Under the pieces are notes generated by a model. It ran no database searches, was not told the origin of the DNA, and saw nothing but the letters and a program-made list of their open reading frames with translations. This document shows positions 27,392 through 36,681 of a stretch of DNA of 64,000 nucleotides, piece after piece. Origin of the DNA: Bradyrhizobium sp. CER78 (lineage in GTDB: Bacteria; Pseudomonadota; Alphaproteobacteria; Rhizobiales; Xanthobacteraceae); contig NZ_JARVWP010000004.1 in assembly GCF_029846235.1 (NCBI RefSeq), forward strand, positions 248,001 through 312,000, in the 5' to 3' direction. The position numbers and the translations under genes are program-made. Numbering within the stretch: position 1 is the first letter of the stretch; every line of letters starts with the position of its first letter.

Positions 27392-28031
27392 TCTCGTCGC
27401 CGCATCTCAGCGTCCCGACAGCAACTGTCAGCTCTGCGTCAGGCTGGCCGACTTTCGCGCACAGGCGCGCGCACTCCATCCGGACTGGTTCAACTCGCCG
27501 GTGGAATCCTTCGGCGATCAGAATGCGCGGCTGTTGATCGTCGGGCTCGCGCCGGGCATGCAGGGCGCCAACCGCACCGGCCGTCCCTTCACCGGCGACT
27601 ACGCCGGCGACCTGCTCTACGCCACCCTGCTCGAATATGGCTTCGCCAGCGGCGTCTATCAGGCGCGCCCGGACGACGGCATGAAGCTGGTCGACGCGCG
27701 GATCAGCAACGCGGTGCGCTGCGTGCCGCCGCAAAACAAGCCGCTGCCGGCCGAGATCAACACCTGCCGGCAGTTCCTCAGCGCCACCATCGCTGCGATG
27801 CCGAAGGTGCGGGCCATCGTGCTGCTCGGGCGCATCGCCCACGAATCGACCCTGAAGGCATTGGGGGTTCGTCTGGCCGCAGCGCCGTTCGTGCATGGCG
27901 CCGTGCATAGCGTCGGCAAGTACAAGCTCTACGACAGCTATCACTGCTCGCGCTACAACACGAACACCGGCGTGTTGACGACCGAGATGTTCCGCAAGGT
28001 CTTCGCGACGGTGCGCAAGGAACTGGGCTAG
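27372..28031 (+). CDS. udgB: Family 5 uracil-DNA glycosylase
   Basis: Removes uracil, and in this family also other deaminated bases such as hypoxanthine, from DNA at the start of base excision repair. 219 residues. Motif A reads GLAPGMQGANRTGRPFTGDY, which lacks the catalytic Asp/Asn of families 1-4 as expected for family 5, and motif B is HCSRYNTNTG. Four Cys (C19, C22 and two near 121-137) fit the iron-sulfur cluster. GGGGAG precedes the ATG at 27372. It overlaps the NYN gene. Confidence 0.9.
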   Translation: MTISTSNLVAASQRPDSNCQLCVRLADFRAQARALHPDWFNSPVESFGDQNARLLIVGLAPGMQGANRTGRPFTGDYAGDLLYATLLEYGFASGVYQARPDDGMKLVDARISNAVRCVPPQNKPLPAEINTCRQFLSATIAAMPKVRAIVLLGRIAHESTLKALGVRLAAAPFVHGAVHSVGKYKLYDSYHCSRYNTNTGVLTTEMFRKVFATVRKELG

Positions 28032-28110
28032 CGCCCTTTCCGGTATCCGCTTTGCCAACCGCTATCCGAAGCCCGCAAACGCCGCAGGACGCTCGCGAAC
28101 TTCGGAGTAA

Positions 28111-28206
28111 CAGAAAATACTCCTGAGTTGCCCGACGTGTCAAGTTTGTCTGGAGGAATGCCGGCCGCCGCCGGCTCCTTTGCATGGGGTTGTTTTCGAT
28201 ATTTTG
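28111..28206. repeat. Interspersed repeat (TTTGCATGGGGTTGTTTTCG type)
   Basis: The stretch from CAGAAAATACTCCTGAGTTG through TTTGCATGGGGTTGTTTTCG to ATTTTG matches, from memory, an intergenic repeat seen many times in Bradyrhizobium and Rhodopseudomonas genomes. It sits between the convergent udgB and peroxiredoxin genes. Identification rests on recall, not on a second copy in this window. Confidence 0.5.
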
Positions 28207-28231
28207 GCAGCCCCTGCGACGGCTGCTCCAG

Positions 28232-28813
28232 CTAGTCCTTCCGCGGATTGTCCTTCAGCCATTCCAGCACGTCACCAGCGTTCCGGTCGGGTGGGAACAC
28301 CGGATAGAACACGTGCGTGATGCGCGCATCGTCGATCACAAGCGCCAGCCGCTTGATCAGGGTCAGACCCGCCACCGACATCGTCGGCAATCTCAGCGTG
28401 TGCGTCAGTTCCAGCGCTTCGTCCGACAGCACCGGGAACGGCAGGTGCAGGCGCGACGCCATCTCGGTCTGATAGTCATTGCTTTGCGTCGACAGCCCGA
28501 ACACCTGGGAAGCACCGGCCGCCTTCAGCTCGGCGAACAGGTCGCGGAAGGCGCAGGTCTGCGGCGTGCAGCCGCGGGCGCCGGGGATCATGTCCCAATC
28601 GTCGACCAGCCCGATCTTGCCGGGCTCACCGGTTCGCGGATAGGCGAACACCACGGTGCGGCCCTCGAGCGCCGACAGCGTCACGGACGTGTCGTTGGTG
28701 GCCCGCAAGGTCACCGGCGGGATCGTCATGCCGGCGAGGTGCGCCGCGCCGCCATCATCGGTGGGCGCCGGGATCTTGCTCCAGTCGACGTCGGTGAGGC
28801 TGCTCTGGGTCAT
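28232..28813 (-). CDS. Peroxiredoxin, BCP/PrxQ type
   Basis: 193 residues from the ATG at 28813. The redox site reads GARGCTPQTCAFRDL: two Cys five positions apart on the active-site helix, the arrangement of atypical two-Cys PrxQ/BCP enzymes, after the usual GRTVVFAYPRTG strand. It reduces peroxides with electrons from thioredoxin. The conserved T/P pair of the site appears as TP after the first Cys. It is upstream of no co-directional partner closer than 200 bp and follows smpB at a 40-bp distance. Confidence 0.85.
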   Translation of the reverse strand: MTQSSLTDVDWSKIPAPTDDGGAAHLAGMTIPPVTLRATNDTSVTLSALEGRTVVFAYPRTGEPGKIGLVDDWDMIPGARGCTPQTCAFRDLFAELKAAGASQVFGLSTQSNDYQTEMASRLHLPFPVLSDEALELTHTLRLPTMSVAGLTLIKRLALVIDDARITHVFYPVFPPDRNAGDVLEWLKDNPRKD

Positions 28814-28853
28814 GGCCTGCATCTCCATCCGTCGTCATCGCAATGACGGCGCG

Positions 28854-29327
28854 CTATCCCCGCGCCCGCATCAGGCGGCCCTTTTCGCGGGACCAGTCGC
28901 GCTTCTTCTCGCTCTCGCGCTTGTCGTGCAGCTTCTTGCCCTTGGCGACCGCGAGCAGCAGTTTGGCACGGCCGCGCTCGTTGAAGTACAGCTTTAGCGG
29001 AATGAGCGTCATGCCCTCGCGATCGACCGCGCCGAGCAGCTTGTTGATCTGCTTGCGATGCAGCAGCAGTTTGCGCGGCCGCTTCGGCTCGTGGTTGAAG
29101 CGGTTGGCCTGCAGATATTCAGGGATGTTGGCGTTGATCAGCCACAGCTCGCCGTTCTTGGAATCCGCATAGGACTCCGCGATCGTGCTCTTGCCGCTGC
29201 GGATTGACTTCACCTCGGTGCCGGTCAGCGAAATACCGGCCTCGATGGTGTCCTCGATTGCATAGTTGAAGCGGGCCTTTCGGTTTTCGGCGACAACCTT
29301 GATCGGGCGTTCGTTCTTCTCGGCCAC
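28854..29327 (-). CDS. smpB: SsrA-binding protein SmpB
   Basis: Binds tmRNA and delivers it to stalled ribosomes for trans-translation. 157 residues from a GTG at 29327. It has the family core [39 protein letters not shown] and the basic C-terminal tail [20 protein letters not shown] that acts as an mRNA mimic. The mscL stop lies one base upstream, so smpB and mscL are probably co-transcribed. Confidence 0.97.
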   Translation of the reverse strand: MAEKNERPIKVVAENRKARFNYAIEDTIEAGISLTGTEVKSIRSGKSTIAESYADSKNGELWLINANIPEYLQANRFNHEPKRPRKLLLHRKQINKLLGAVDREGMTLIPLKLYFNERGRAKLLLAVAKGKKLHDKRESEKKRDWSREKGRLMRARG

Positions 29328-29328
29328 T

Positions 29329-29742
29329 TTAGCTCTTCTTGAGGAGGTCGCGGATTTCCGTCAGCAGCACGACTTCGGCCGACGGCTTCGGCGGCTCGGC
29401 GGGCGCAACCGCTTCCTTGCGCTTGAACTGGCTCATCAGGCGGATCACCATGAACAGCACGAAGGCGACGATGACGAAATTCACGATCAGCGTGATGAAA
29501 TTGCCGTAAGCCAGCACTGCTCCCTGCTTCTTGGCATCGGCCAGATTGGTGGCAGTCACGTTCTTGGCAAGCGGGATGAAGTAATTGGAGAAGTCGAGGC
29601 CGCCGATCATGCCGACGATGGGCATGATGATGTCGCCGACCAGCGAGGTGACGATGGCGCCGAAGGCCGCGCCGATGATGACTGCGACGGCGAGGTCGAC
29701 GACATTGCCCTTCATGGCGAAATCGCGGAATTCCTTCAGCAT
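29329..29742 (-). CDS. mscL: Large-conductance mechanosensitive channel
   Basis: Opens under membrane tension to release solutes during osmotic downshock. 137 residues. The N-terminal amphipathic helix and first membrane helix read [20 protein letters not shown], then [14 protein letters not shown], followed by the periplasmic loop, a second helix ([21 protein letters not shown]) and the C-terminal bundle ending [12 protein letters not shown]. The ATG at 29742 was chosen for the AAGGGG 6 bases upstream; an ATG at 29748 is nearly adjacent to that site. It sits between dapA and smpB. Confidence 0.95.
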   Translation of the reverse strand: MLKEFRDFAMKGNVVDLAVAVIIGAAFGAIVTSLVGDIIMPIVGMIGGLDFSNYFIPLAKNVTATNLADAKKQGAVLAYGNFITLIVNFVIVAFVLFMVIRLMSQFKRKEAVAPAEPPKPSAEVVLLTEIRDLLKKS

Positions 29743-29800
29743 TCCCATCCCCTTCTGTTCGACACTGCGCACGGCATTATTCACGACAGTACGGCCCCGG

Positions 29801-30691
29801 TCAGTTGATCAGGCCGGCATGCACCATGGCGCTGCGGACCGCCTGGCGGGTGGATTCGGCGACCGGCACCATCGGCAGGCGCAGCTTCTCGTCGAGCTTG
29901 CCGAGCAGCGACATCGCATACTTCACCGGCGCCGGATTGCTCTCGATGAACAGGTTGGTGTGCAGCGGCATCAGCTTGTCGTGGATCTTGAGCGCGGTGG
30001 TGACGTCGCCCTTCTGCCAGGCGGTCTGGAACTCGGAGCACAGCCGCGGCGCGACGTTCGAGGTCACCGAGATGCAGCCATGGCCGCCATGCGCCATGTA
30101 GCCGATGATAGTCGCATCCTCGCCGGACAGCTGATTGAAGTCCTCGCCCATCGCGGCGCGCTGCTGCGAGACCCTCACCATGCTGGCGGTCGCGTCCTTG
30201 ACGCCGGCGATGTTCTTCAGCTCGAACAGCCGCTTCATGGTGTCGACGGACATGTCGATCACCGAGCGCGGCGGGATGTTGTAGATGATGATCGGAATGT
30301 TGATCGCATCGTTGATCGCCTTGAAGTGCTGGTACATGCCTTCCTGGGTCGGCTTGTTGTAGTACGGCGTCACCACCAGCACGGCATTGGCGCCGGCCTT
30401 CTCGGCGTGCTCGGCGAGCTCGATCGCCTCCTTGGTCGAATTCGAGCCGGCGCCGGCGATCACCGGCACCCGCCCCTTGGCCTCTTCGATGCACCACTCG
30501 ACCACCCGTTTGTGCTCGTCGTGACTCAGCGTCGGGCTCTCGCCTGTCGTGCCGACCGGCACCAGGCCGTGCGTGCCCTCGGCGATCTGCCAGTTCACGA
30601 GACCGCGGAACGCCGCCTCATCGACCGAGCCGTTTTTGAAGGGCGTCACCAAGGCAGTGAATGATCCCCGGAATTTTGTCTTGGCTGCCAT
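29801..30691 (-). CDS. dapA: 4-hydroxy-tetrahydrodipicolinate synthase
   Basis: Condenses pyruvate with aspartate semialdehyde, the first committed step of lysine and diaminopimelate synthesis. 296 residues. The Schiff-base lysine is K165 in [12 protein letters not shown]137 ([10 protein letters not shown]) and the TT pair at 48-49 ([10 protein letters not shown]) complete the proton relay. It is first in a dapA-mscL-smpB series on the minus strand and divergent from the lytic transglycosylase gene, both in cell-wall biology. Confidence 0.97.
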   Translation of the reverse strand: MAAKTKFRGSFTALVTPFKNGSVDEAAFRGLVNWQIAEGTHGLVPVGTTGESPTLSHDEHKRVVEWCIEEAKGRVPVIAGAGSNSTKEAIELAEHAEKAGANAVLVVTPYYNKPTQEGMYQHFKAINDAINIPIIIYNIPPRSVIDMSVDTMKRLFELKNIAGVKDATASMVRVSQQRAAMGEDFNQLSGEDATIIGYMAHGGHGCISVTSNVAPRLCSEFQTAWQKGDVTTALKIHDKLMPLHTNLFIESNPAPVKYAMSLLGKLDEKLRLPMVPVAESTRQAVRSAMVHAGLIN

Positions 30692-31019
30692 GGACTTCCT
30701 CCAAACGCTTCAGGCTAAAGGCTAGGTCGACGGACCCTTGTTGTTGTCGTGCTTTACGTCCGTGCAACCGGCACCCGGTTGATGCGAAACGCCATGAAAG
30801 GCAATTCATATCGGGTCTGGCCGACAGGCGAAAGGGCCGTACCGTACCTATTCCCAACGGTAATCTGCGGCGCGCGAAACCGCTCCCAGCCGCGATTTTG
30901 CCGTTGTGCTGGCGCAAACAGCCGCACCGGCAGGCTTCTTAGTATTTTGTCTACGTTTTCAATCAAATAAGAACCCAGGGCCCAAACGACCAGATGATTC
31001 GGGGCCGCAGAGGACTTCT
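30692..31019. other. Divergent intergenic region between dapA and the lytic transglycosylase
   Basis: 328 bp that must carry both promoters. Frames in it are short, lack ribosome sites and look like nothing known. The AT-richer part around 30940-30970 is the best place for the transglycosylase promoter. No RNA gene was recognised. Confidence 0.5.
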
Positions 31020-33521
31020 GTGATCCGTTCCGTTCGCGCAGGCACATTGCGATCGACGGCGTTGGCGACGAGCCTGGCGCTCGTTGTCGGCCTTGCCGCC
31101 ATCACGCCCGACGCCCAGGCCGCCGAGGATGTTCCAACCGCAAAGCCGGCGGCCCAGGACACGGCTTCCAAATCCAATGCTGCGAAGCCTGCCGCCCCGA
31201 AGACGGCGGCTTCCAAGAGCGCCACTCCCAAGGCCTCTACTTCGAAGCCGGCAGCTTCCAAGCCAGCCGCGACCAAGAGCGGCGAAGCCAAAAGCAGCGA
31301 AACCAAGCACAGCACAGCCAAGACCGACGCTGCCAAGACGGTTGCTTCCAAACCGGTCGCTTCCAAGTCCGGCACGCCCAAGACAGACGGAACCAAGGCC
31401 GCCCCTCCCAAGACCGAGGCGCACAAGACAACAGCTCCGAAGTCCACCGAACCAAGGACCACCACGTCCACAACGTCAAACCACGCCTCGCCGGCGGCAA
31501 CGGGTACGGTCTCGAGCAGGTCAGTGGCCGCCCCCGCGCTGGTTCCGGCGACCCGCCAGCATGCCGCGCCGATCGCGCGCAAGCCGGTGCAGCCTGCGGC
31601 CGTGGCCGCAACGTCGTCGACCTCGCAGTCGGACAAGGAAGCGCTCGCCAGCGTCGTCGAACTGCTGCGCAAGCGCAGGCCCTCTGACGCGACCGATGCC
31701 GAAGCCTCGATCTCCGATCCCGTCGCGCGCAAGCTCGCCGAATGGCTGATCCTGCGCAGCGAGGACAATGGCGCCTCGGCCGAGCGCTACCGCGCCTTCC
31801 TCGACGCCAATCCGAGCTGGCCCTCGCAGACCTTCCTGCGCCGCCGCATCGAGGCCTCGCTATGGGACGACCATCGCGACGACTCCGCGGTCTGGGCCTG
31901 GTTCCAGAATGAATCGCCGGTCTCCGCCAAGGGCCGGCTCGCGCTCGCCAAGGTGATGGTCGGACGCGGCGATCGCGGCAATGCCGAGCGCCTGGTCCGC
32001 GAGGCTTGGCGCAATGACGGGATGAGCGAGGAGACTGAAGCCACCGCGCTCGAGATGTTCGGCTCGTTCCTGACCGCCGCCGACCACAAGGCGCGCATGG
32101 ACACGATGCTCTACGGCACCGACAACGAGGCTGCCGGTATCCGCGAGGCCAGGCGGCTTGGCTCCGGCTATCTGGCGCTCGCCAAGGCGCGCATCGCCGC
32201 CAACCGCAAGGGCTCGAACCTGCGCGCGCTGCTGGAAGCAGTGCCGAGCGAACTGTCCGGCGACACCGGCTATCTGTTCGCCAAGATCCAGCTGCTCCGC
32301 CGCGAGGAGAAGTTCGCCGAGGCCGCGCGGCTGATGCTGAGCGCGCCGCGGGACGCCGCGCGCCTCTACAACGTCGACGAATGGTGGGTCGAGCGCCGCC
32401 TGCTGGCGCGCAAGATGATCGACGTCAACGAGTTTCGTACCGCCTATCTGATCGCGCGCGATGCTGCGCTGCCGGCCCGCGACATCTACAAGACCGAGCA
32501 GGAATTCACCGCGGGCTGGATCGCGCTGCGCTTTCTCAACGATCCCGCCCTCGCCGCCCAGCATTTCGCGCGGATCGGCGTCGGCAGCGCCAACCCGACG
32601 GCGCTCGCGCGTGCCGGCTACTGGCAGGGCCGCGCCGCGGAAGCCGCCGGCCGCGGCCAGGAGGCGCGTGCGGCCTATGCGCGCGCGGCCGAGCAATCCA
32701 CCAGCTATTACGGCCAGCTCGCGCGCGCCAAACTCGGCCTGCCGCAGATCGAGCTGAACAGCGCGCCGCGCGGCCGCGGCGCCGATCGGCTGGAGATCGT
32801 GCGGGCGGTCGGGCTGCTCTACGAAATCGACGCGCGCGAGCTCGCGATCCCGATCTTCGGCGACATGGGCGACAACGGCGATCCGGAAGCGCTGGCCGGC
32901 CTCGGTGAGCTCACCGCACGCCATGGCGATGCCCGCGGCATGCTGCTGATGGGCAAGTCCGCCCTCAACCGCGGACTGCCGTTCGACCACTATGCCTATC
33001 CGGTGAACGGCATCCCGTCGTTCCGCCAGGTCGGGCCGGAAGTCGAGCAGAGCGTCGTCTACGCAATCGCGCGCCAGGAGAGCGCATTCAATCCGGCGGT
33101 GGTGTCGCCGGCGCAGGCCTACGGTCTGATGCAAGTGACGCCGGACGCCGGACGCTATGTCTGCAAGCGGGCCGGCATCGGCTTCGATCTCAACCGGATG
33201 AAGACCGACCCGGTCTACAATGCGATGCTTGGCGCGGCCGAGCTCGGCGGCCTGCTCGAGGACTATCGCGGCTCCTACATCCTGACCTTCGCCGCCTACA
33301 ATGCCGGCCGCGGCAGCGTGAAGAAGTGGATCGAGCGCTACGGCGACCCGCGCGATCCCAAGGTCGACGCGGTCGACTGGGTCGAACTGATTCCGTTCTC
33401 GGAAACGCGGAACTACGTCCAGCGCATCATGGAGAACCTGCAGGTCTACCGCGCCCGCTTCGGCGGCGGCACCAAATTGCAGATCGAGGCCGACCTGCGC
33501 CGCGGCGCCAGCGTCGAGTGA
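31020..33521 (+). CDS. Soluble lytic murein transglycosylase with Lys/Ala-rich linker
   Basis: Cleaves peptidoglycan glycan strands in the periplasm, forming 1,6-anhydro ends. 833 residues from a GTG at 31020 with AGAGGA 5 bases upstream. Residues 1-34 are a signal peptide ending DAQA. Residues about 40-142 are a histone-H1-like stretch of Lys, Ala, Pro, Ser and Thr, then a helical superhelix (about 205-650). The C-terminal SLT domain has the catalytic Glu687 in ARQESAFNP, then AQAYGLMQVTP and FAAYNAGRGSVKKW. The basic linker is unusual for Slt and may hold anionic wall or envelope polymers. Confidence 0.94.
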   Translation: MIRSVRAGTLRSTALATSLALVVGLAAITPDAQAAEDVPTAKPAAQDTASKSNAAKPAAPKTAASKSATPKASTSKPAASKPAATKSGEAKSSETKHSTAKTDAAKTVASKPVASKSGTPKTDGTKAAPPKTEAHKTTAPKSTEPRTTTSTTSNHASPAATGTVSSRSVAAPALVPATRQHAAPIARKPVQPAAVAATSSTSQSDKEALASVVELLRKRRPSDATDAEASISDPVARKLAEWLILRSEDNGASAERYRAFLDANPSWPSQTFLRRRIEASLWDDHRDDSAVWAWFQNESPVSAKGRLALAKVMVGRGDRGNAERLVREAWRNDGMSEETEATALEMFGSFLTAADHKARMDTMLYGTDNEAAGIREARRLGSGYLALAKARIAANRKGSNLRALLEAVPSELSGDTGYLFAKIQLLRREEKFAEAARLMLSAPRDAARLYNVDEWWVERRLLARKMIDVNEFRTAYLIARDAALPARDIYKTEQEFTAGWIALRFLNDPALAAQHFARIGVGSANPTALARAGYWQGRAAEAAGRGQEARAAYARAAEQSTSYYGQLARAKLGLPQIELNSAPRGRGADRLEIVRAVGLLYEIDARELAIPIFGDMGDNGDPEALAGLGELTARHGDARGMLLMGKSALNRGLPFDHYAYPVNGIPSFRQVGPEVEQSVVYAIARQESAFNPAVVSPAQAYGLMQVTPDAGRYVCKRAGIGFDLNRMKTDPVYNAMLGAAELGGLLEDYRGSYILTFAAYNAGRGSVKKWIERYGDPRDPKVDAVDWVELIPFSETRNYVQRIMENLQVYRARFGGGTKLQIEADLRRGASVE

Positions 33522-33772
33522 GCCGGCGCAAGGCGGTTTTCAACAGCCTTGCGACAGGCCGCTTCCGATTCCGGCCAAATATCGATCCAACTAATTGTTA
33601 TTACTTATCTTTCTGACGAAAGACCGGGCCAGAGCCGCCAAACCGCCGCGCAATATAAAGGCTCGGCGCCTGCTTCGGGGCGGCTCGCGACCGAGCTGCC
33701 ACCAAATCACGTTGTCGCAATCTGAATCTGCCGCTTGCGGCTCAGCCCCCACTCGGGCATATCGGCGCCATT

Positions 33773-33865
33773 GGAGAGGTGGCCGAGTGGCTGAAGGCAA
33801 CGCTTTGCTAAAGCGTCATACGGTCTCAAGCTGTATCGAGGGTTCGAATCCCTCCCTCTCCGCCA
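33773..33865 (+). tRNA. tRNA-Ser (GCU)
   Basis: A 93-base tRNA with encoded CCA. The acceptor stem GGAGAGG pairs with CCTCTCC near the 3' end. The anticodon stem-loop ACGCTTTGCTAAAGCGT has GCT at 33807-33809, which reads AGC/AGU. A long variable arm (typical of tRNA-Ser) and GGTTCGAATCC as T arm are present. No attachment site or integrase was seen next to it. Confidence 0.98.
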
Positions 33866-34070
33866 GCCCCACCACAACCGGCTACCCAATCAATGCTGGT
33901 CCCTGGGGATCTCCGTAGAGACATTCGGGCGTCGGCCCGCCCGGTATGAACCGCCAGTCACCTCCGCGTGAATGAAGCATCATTCCCGGCGCCACGAAGC
34001 GAACGCGCAACAAACCGCGCGCAGCATCCCCGCATTGCTTCTTTCACCTGAACAATTCCGGGGTAAAGCC

Positions 34071-34352
34071 ATGCAGCACGACGATGGCATTCAATTCCAG
34101 GATCTCGACCAGGTTTTGCGTAACGCCCAGCTTCGTCGCTCCTCCGATTTAGGCCTCTGGTTAGGGCAACGCTTCTCAGCCACAGCAGGCAGGATCGTCA
34201 TCGCAACGTCGTTGGCCTGCATGGTTGTCGCGCTGGCAATGGCTGCTGCGCCGCGGCCCGTCTCGAGCGCTGCGCTCGGCAGCGAGTGGCAATGCAGCAA
34301 GGCGGCGTTTGTCTTGACGACCTGTCGTCAAGCCGACCCTGCGCGCTCATAG
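34071..34352 (+). CDS. Small membrane-anchored protein, unknown function
   Basis: 93 residues from the ATG at 34071 with GGGG before it. A hydrophilic N-terminal part is followed by one membrane segment (IVIATSLACMVVALAMAAAP, 46-65) and a short C-terminal part with SEWQCSKAAFVLTTC, two Cys probably outside the inner membrane. I recall similar tails in small Bradyrhizobium proteins. The function is unknown. Confidence 0.6.
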   Translation: MQHDDGIQFQDLDQVLRNAQLRRSSDLGLWLGQRFSATAGRIVIATSLACMVVALAMAAAPRPVSSAALGSEWQCSKAAFVLTTCRQADPARS

Positions 34353-34712
34353 CAAGCGGCCTCATCCCTTCAGGGAGCGTCGCCCGTTGCAGGCACTGCG
34401 TATGCTCGCAACGTCAATTTGCCGGTGAAACCATGTGCCCGGCAACTCCGTAGCTGGAGCGCCGACCCATTTCTTCCATTTTTGGTCCTACGGGCCGGCT
34501 GGGGCCGTTCGGTCTTTTCCCAGTCTCGAACGGCCTCATCTTTGTGTCCGTCTGTGAACTATGTCAGCGGCAGCGTGGTCGATGTGCGAACCTTTCGCGC
34601 CAGAGGTCGCGGCAGGCTTCCCGTCGGTGTGATTATTTGGCATCAAATGAACAGGAAGCCCGCACGAAGAAGCCGCCGATTAGCGAGATCGGGCTGAAGG
34701 CGAAGAACCAAG
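34353..34712. other. 360 bp without a recognised gene
   Basis: Short frames here lack ribosome sites and conserved sequence. GGCCGTTCGG/TCGAACGGCC around 34504-34530 forms a modest hairpin. Nothing else was recognised. Confidence 0.4.
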
Positions 34713-35393
34713 ATGGATGGCTCAAGCCGCGGTCTCAGGTTAGCGATCCGCTTCGCATTGGTACTCGTGCTGCCGGCCGCGCAGACGCCGCCGACGGTGC
34801 ATTCGCGGGACGAGCGGCGTGTGGTTGGCAAGGAATGTCGCGATGTCTTGCCTGCGCAGGCAAAGATACGGGCATGCCTCAACCTGCTGAGCGATCGACG
34901 ACTCTCGACCGCCTATCTTGCGCCGATCAACGGCGAGATATCGGGCACGTTCCAGAGCTTGCGGGACTACGACAACGCCATAAAGTATAAAAAGATCGAA
35001 ATCGAACGCGCGAACACCGCCGGGAAGCAACCTTCTTCGTCGGACGAAGCACTTCCTGCAAGTCTCGGCGCGATGTCGCTGCGGTACATGGAGCTCGGCT
35101 CACTCCAGTCGCTCAATCGCCTCACCAACTTCAACAGCCAGTCGGATGAAGCGCGCCGGGTCGCCATTGAGGAGCAAAGCAACTACAATCAGGCGCTTTC
35201 ATATAACCCGATGAACTACAGGGCCTATCGATACCGGGCTGAAATTTACAGCCTGTTCTGCGACAGCGCGTCCGCCGCCCAAGACATGGAGGCCGCGGTC
35301 AGGTTTGCCGAACAGGCCGGCGATCAGGACGCCGCCCGCGACTACAAGCACGTCACGCTCGGCGCCTGCATTCCGGCGTGGCGTCGCGACTAG
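34713..35393 (+). CDS. Secreted protein with TPR-like helical repeats, unknown function
   Basis: 226 residues. An N-terminal hydrophobic stretch (LRLAIRFALVLVLPAAQT) looks like a signal peptide. The mature part is helical, and its last 80 residues fit TPR-type pairs (EEQSNYNQALSYNPMNYRAY and ASAAQDMEAAVRFAEQAG). Cys at about 42 and 55, and two near the end, could form disulfides. No family is recognised; the TPR call is weak. Confidence 0.55.
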   Translation: MDGSSRGLRLAIRFALVLVLPAAQTPPTVHSRDERRVVGKECRDVLPAQAKIRACLNLLSDRRLSTAYLAPINGEISGTFQSLRDYDNAIKYKKIEIERANTAGKQPSSSDEALPASLGAMSLRYMELGSLQSLNRLTNFNSQSDEARRVAIEEQSNYNQALSYNPMNYRAYRYRAEIYSLFCDSASAAQDMEAAVRFAEQAGDQDAARDYKHVTLGACIPAWRRD

Positions 35394-35558
35394 TCTGCGA
35401 GACCGGTCAGGCTGTGCCCCCGGTGGCTCACCCCGCGCCAGACCGTCCCGACCGTATTGTTACGGAGCCGCGACTGGCAGGTTATTTGCGATGCATCCGT
35501 GAATAGTTCGGCGCCGGCGGTTCTCGGTGTGCCGAACTCAGACATTCGGAGCACGCAT

Positions 35559-35840
35559 ATGAACATGCACCATCGTTTTGAGACAGCTCGCGGACACGCC
35601 GGACGAGAGTCGACGATCAGCAAGATGCTGTCCGATCTTGTCCTGGCCTGCCAGCAGATCGAAGCCGACATCGCGACCGAAGAAGCGCGCGCGGGAATTC
35701 ATGACCGGTCGGACGCCAGGTACCCGATCTTGGCAAGGTCGCTCAACGAGCGGTACGCCAATCTCAAGGGAACCATCGCCACGCTCGAGAAGCGAGTCAC
35801 CGAGAGATCTCAGCACAGGCTGGTCACCGACGCTGCATAG
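35559..35840 (+). CDS. Small helical protein, conserved in Bradyrhizobium
   Basis: 93 residues from the ATG at 35559, with CGGAG 7 bases upstream. The sequence is charged and helical (ISKMLSDLVLACQQIEADIA and LKGTIATLEKRVTER), without signal peptide or membrane segment. I recall proteins of this kind as conserved hypotheticals in the genus. No function can be assigned. Confidence 0.6.
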   Translation: MNMHHRFETARGHAGRESTISKMLSDLVLACQQIEADIATEEARAGIHDRSDARYPILARSLNERYANLKGTIATLEKRVTERSQHRLVTDAA

Positions 35841-35929
35841 CCGATCCGTTTGACCGACGTCCGGTTCGATGGAGAACGGTTTCGTCCGCCTCCGCCAGCC
35901 GCACTGAAATCAGCACCTGAGTCCTGGAA

Positions 35930-35958
35930 ACAAAGGGGCCCGCTGCGAGCGGGCCCCT
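35930..35958 (-). terminator. Terminator of the small Cys-rich gene
   Basis: GGGGCCCGCT (35935-35944) pairs perfectly with AGCGGGCCCC (35948-35957) over a GCG loop. On the minus strand it is followed by TTTGTTT, and it lies 7 bases after the stop at 35965. Confidence 0.85.
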
Positions 35959-35964
35959 GCTTCC

Positions 35965-36189
35965 CTACTGAATTCCGAAGCACTGCCGCTTGCCGTCGTT
36001 CGGGCAGTAGAAGCAGGCCTTCGAGGAACAACCCGACAGGTCGCCAGCCTTGTTCAGGGTGTAGTTGCATCCTGCGGTTCTGTCGCACGCCTTCACGACT
36101 GCCCCGATCGGGGCGGCTGAGGCCGACTGACCGAACGTGAATAGAGCAATCGCAGTTGCAACGGCGAAGCTCAGCGAAATTGAGCGCAT
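35965..36189 (-). CDS. Small secreted Cys-rich protein
   Basis: 74 residues. Residues 1-25 are a clear signal peptide ending SASA. The mature part of about 49 residues has six Cys in CDRTAGC, GCSSKACFYC and RQCFGIQ, enough for three disulfides. It is probably periplasmic or released. It resembles no family I can name. A strong terminator follows, so it is transcribed alone. Confidence 0.75.
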   Translation of the reverse strand: MRSISLSFAVATAIALFTFGQSASAAPIGAVVKACDRTAGCNYTLNKAGDLSGCSSKACFYCPNDGKRQCFGIQ

Positions 36190-36327
36190 GATTTACCCTC
36201 CTCCACAATTGGGCCGACGCACCATTGCATCACCCAGGCGAGACTCTTGCAGGACTGTTCAGCAATTGATGTGAGGCGGGTCACTCAGGCATTTCACCTA
36301 CATGCGGCGGTGCAGCGCTGACCGACG

Positions 36328-36567
36328 TCAACCGCTGCCGCGGGTCGATGGATCGAGGTTGCGGTTCTCGCCCGGCGGGATCGGCCCGAAGCCTGGATAC
36401 ACGTAACGGTCCGGAGCGACGACCGGTTCAGTTGGACGGAAGATGAGATGCTGTCGCACGCGGCGATGATGCACAGTTGCGGCGTCAGCGGCGCCGCTGC
36501 TCAGGATCACAACGGGCAACGTCAGGGCCAGGGAAACTCGCAAGCAAATACGTAAGGCGACACGCAT
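36328..36567 (-). CDS. Small secreted Pro-rich protein
   Basis: 79 residues from the ATG at 36567; a GTG three codons earlier is possible but lies on the GGAG site. A signal peptide (RICLRVSLALTLPVVILSSG, ending near AADA) is followed by a short basic and Pro-rich mature part with YVYPGFGPIPPGENRN. No domain is recognised. Similar short secreted peptides are common in Bradyrhizobium. Confidence 0.6.
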   Translation of the reverse strand: MRVALRICLRVSLALTLPVVILSSGAADAATVHHRRVRQHLIFRPTEPVVAPDRYVYPGFGPIPPGENRNLDPSTRGSG

Positions 36568-36681
36568 CGCGATCACTCCGTTTCAGTGAACAGATGATCG
36601 CCGATCACGGCGTTCTATTCTGCCCTCACCTCTCACGTGCGATCAAAACCGCGAGATCACCGGGCTGCGACGTGCCGCGTA

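Noticed and set aside
33528..33552. GCAAGGC/GCCTTGC hairpin after the lytic transglycosylase as a terminator
   Set aside because: The stem is only 7 bp with an 11-base loop and no T run follows.
33773..33865. tRNA-Ser as an integration site of a genomic island
   Set aside because: No integrase gene and no direct repeat of the tRNA 3' end were seen downstream. The following small genes look like ordinary genus-specific genes.
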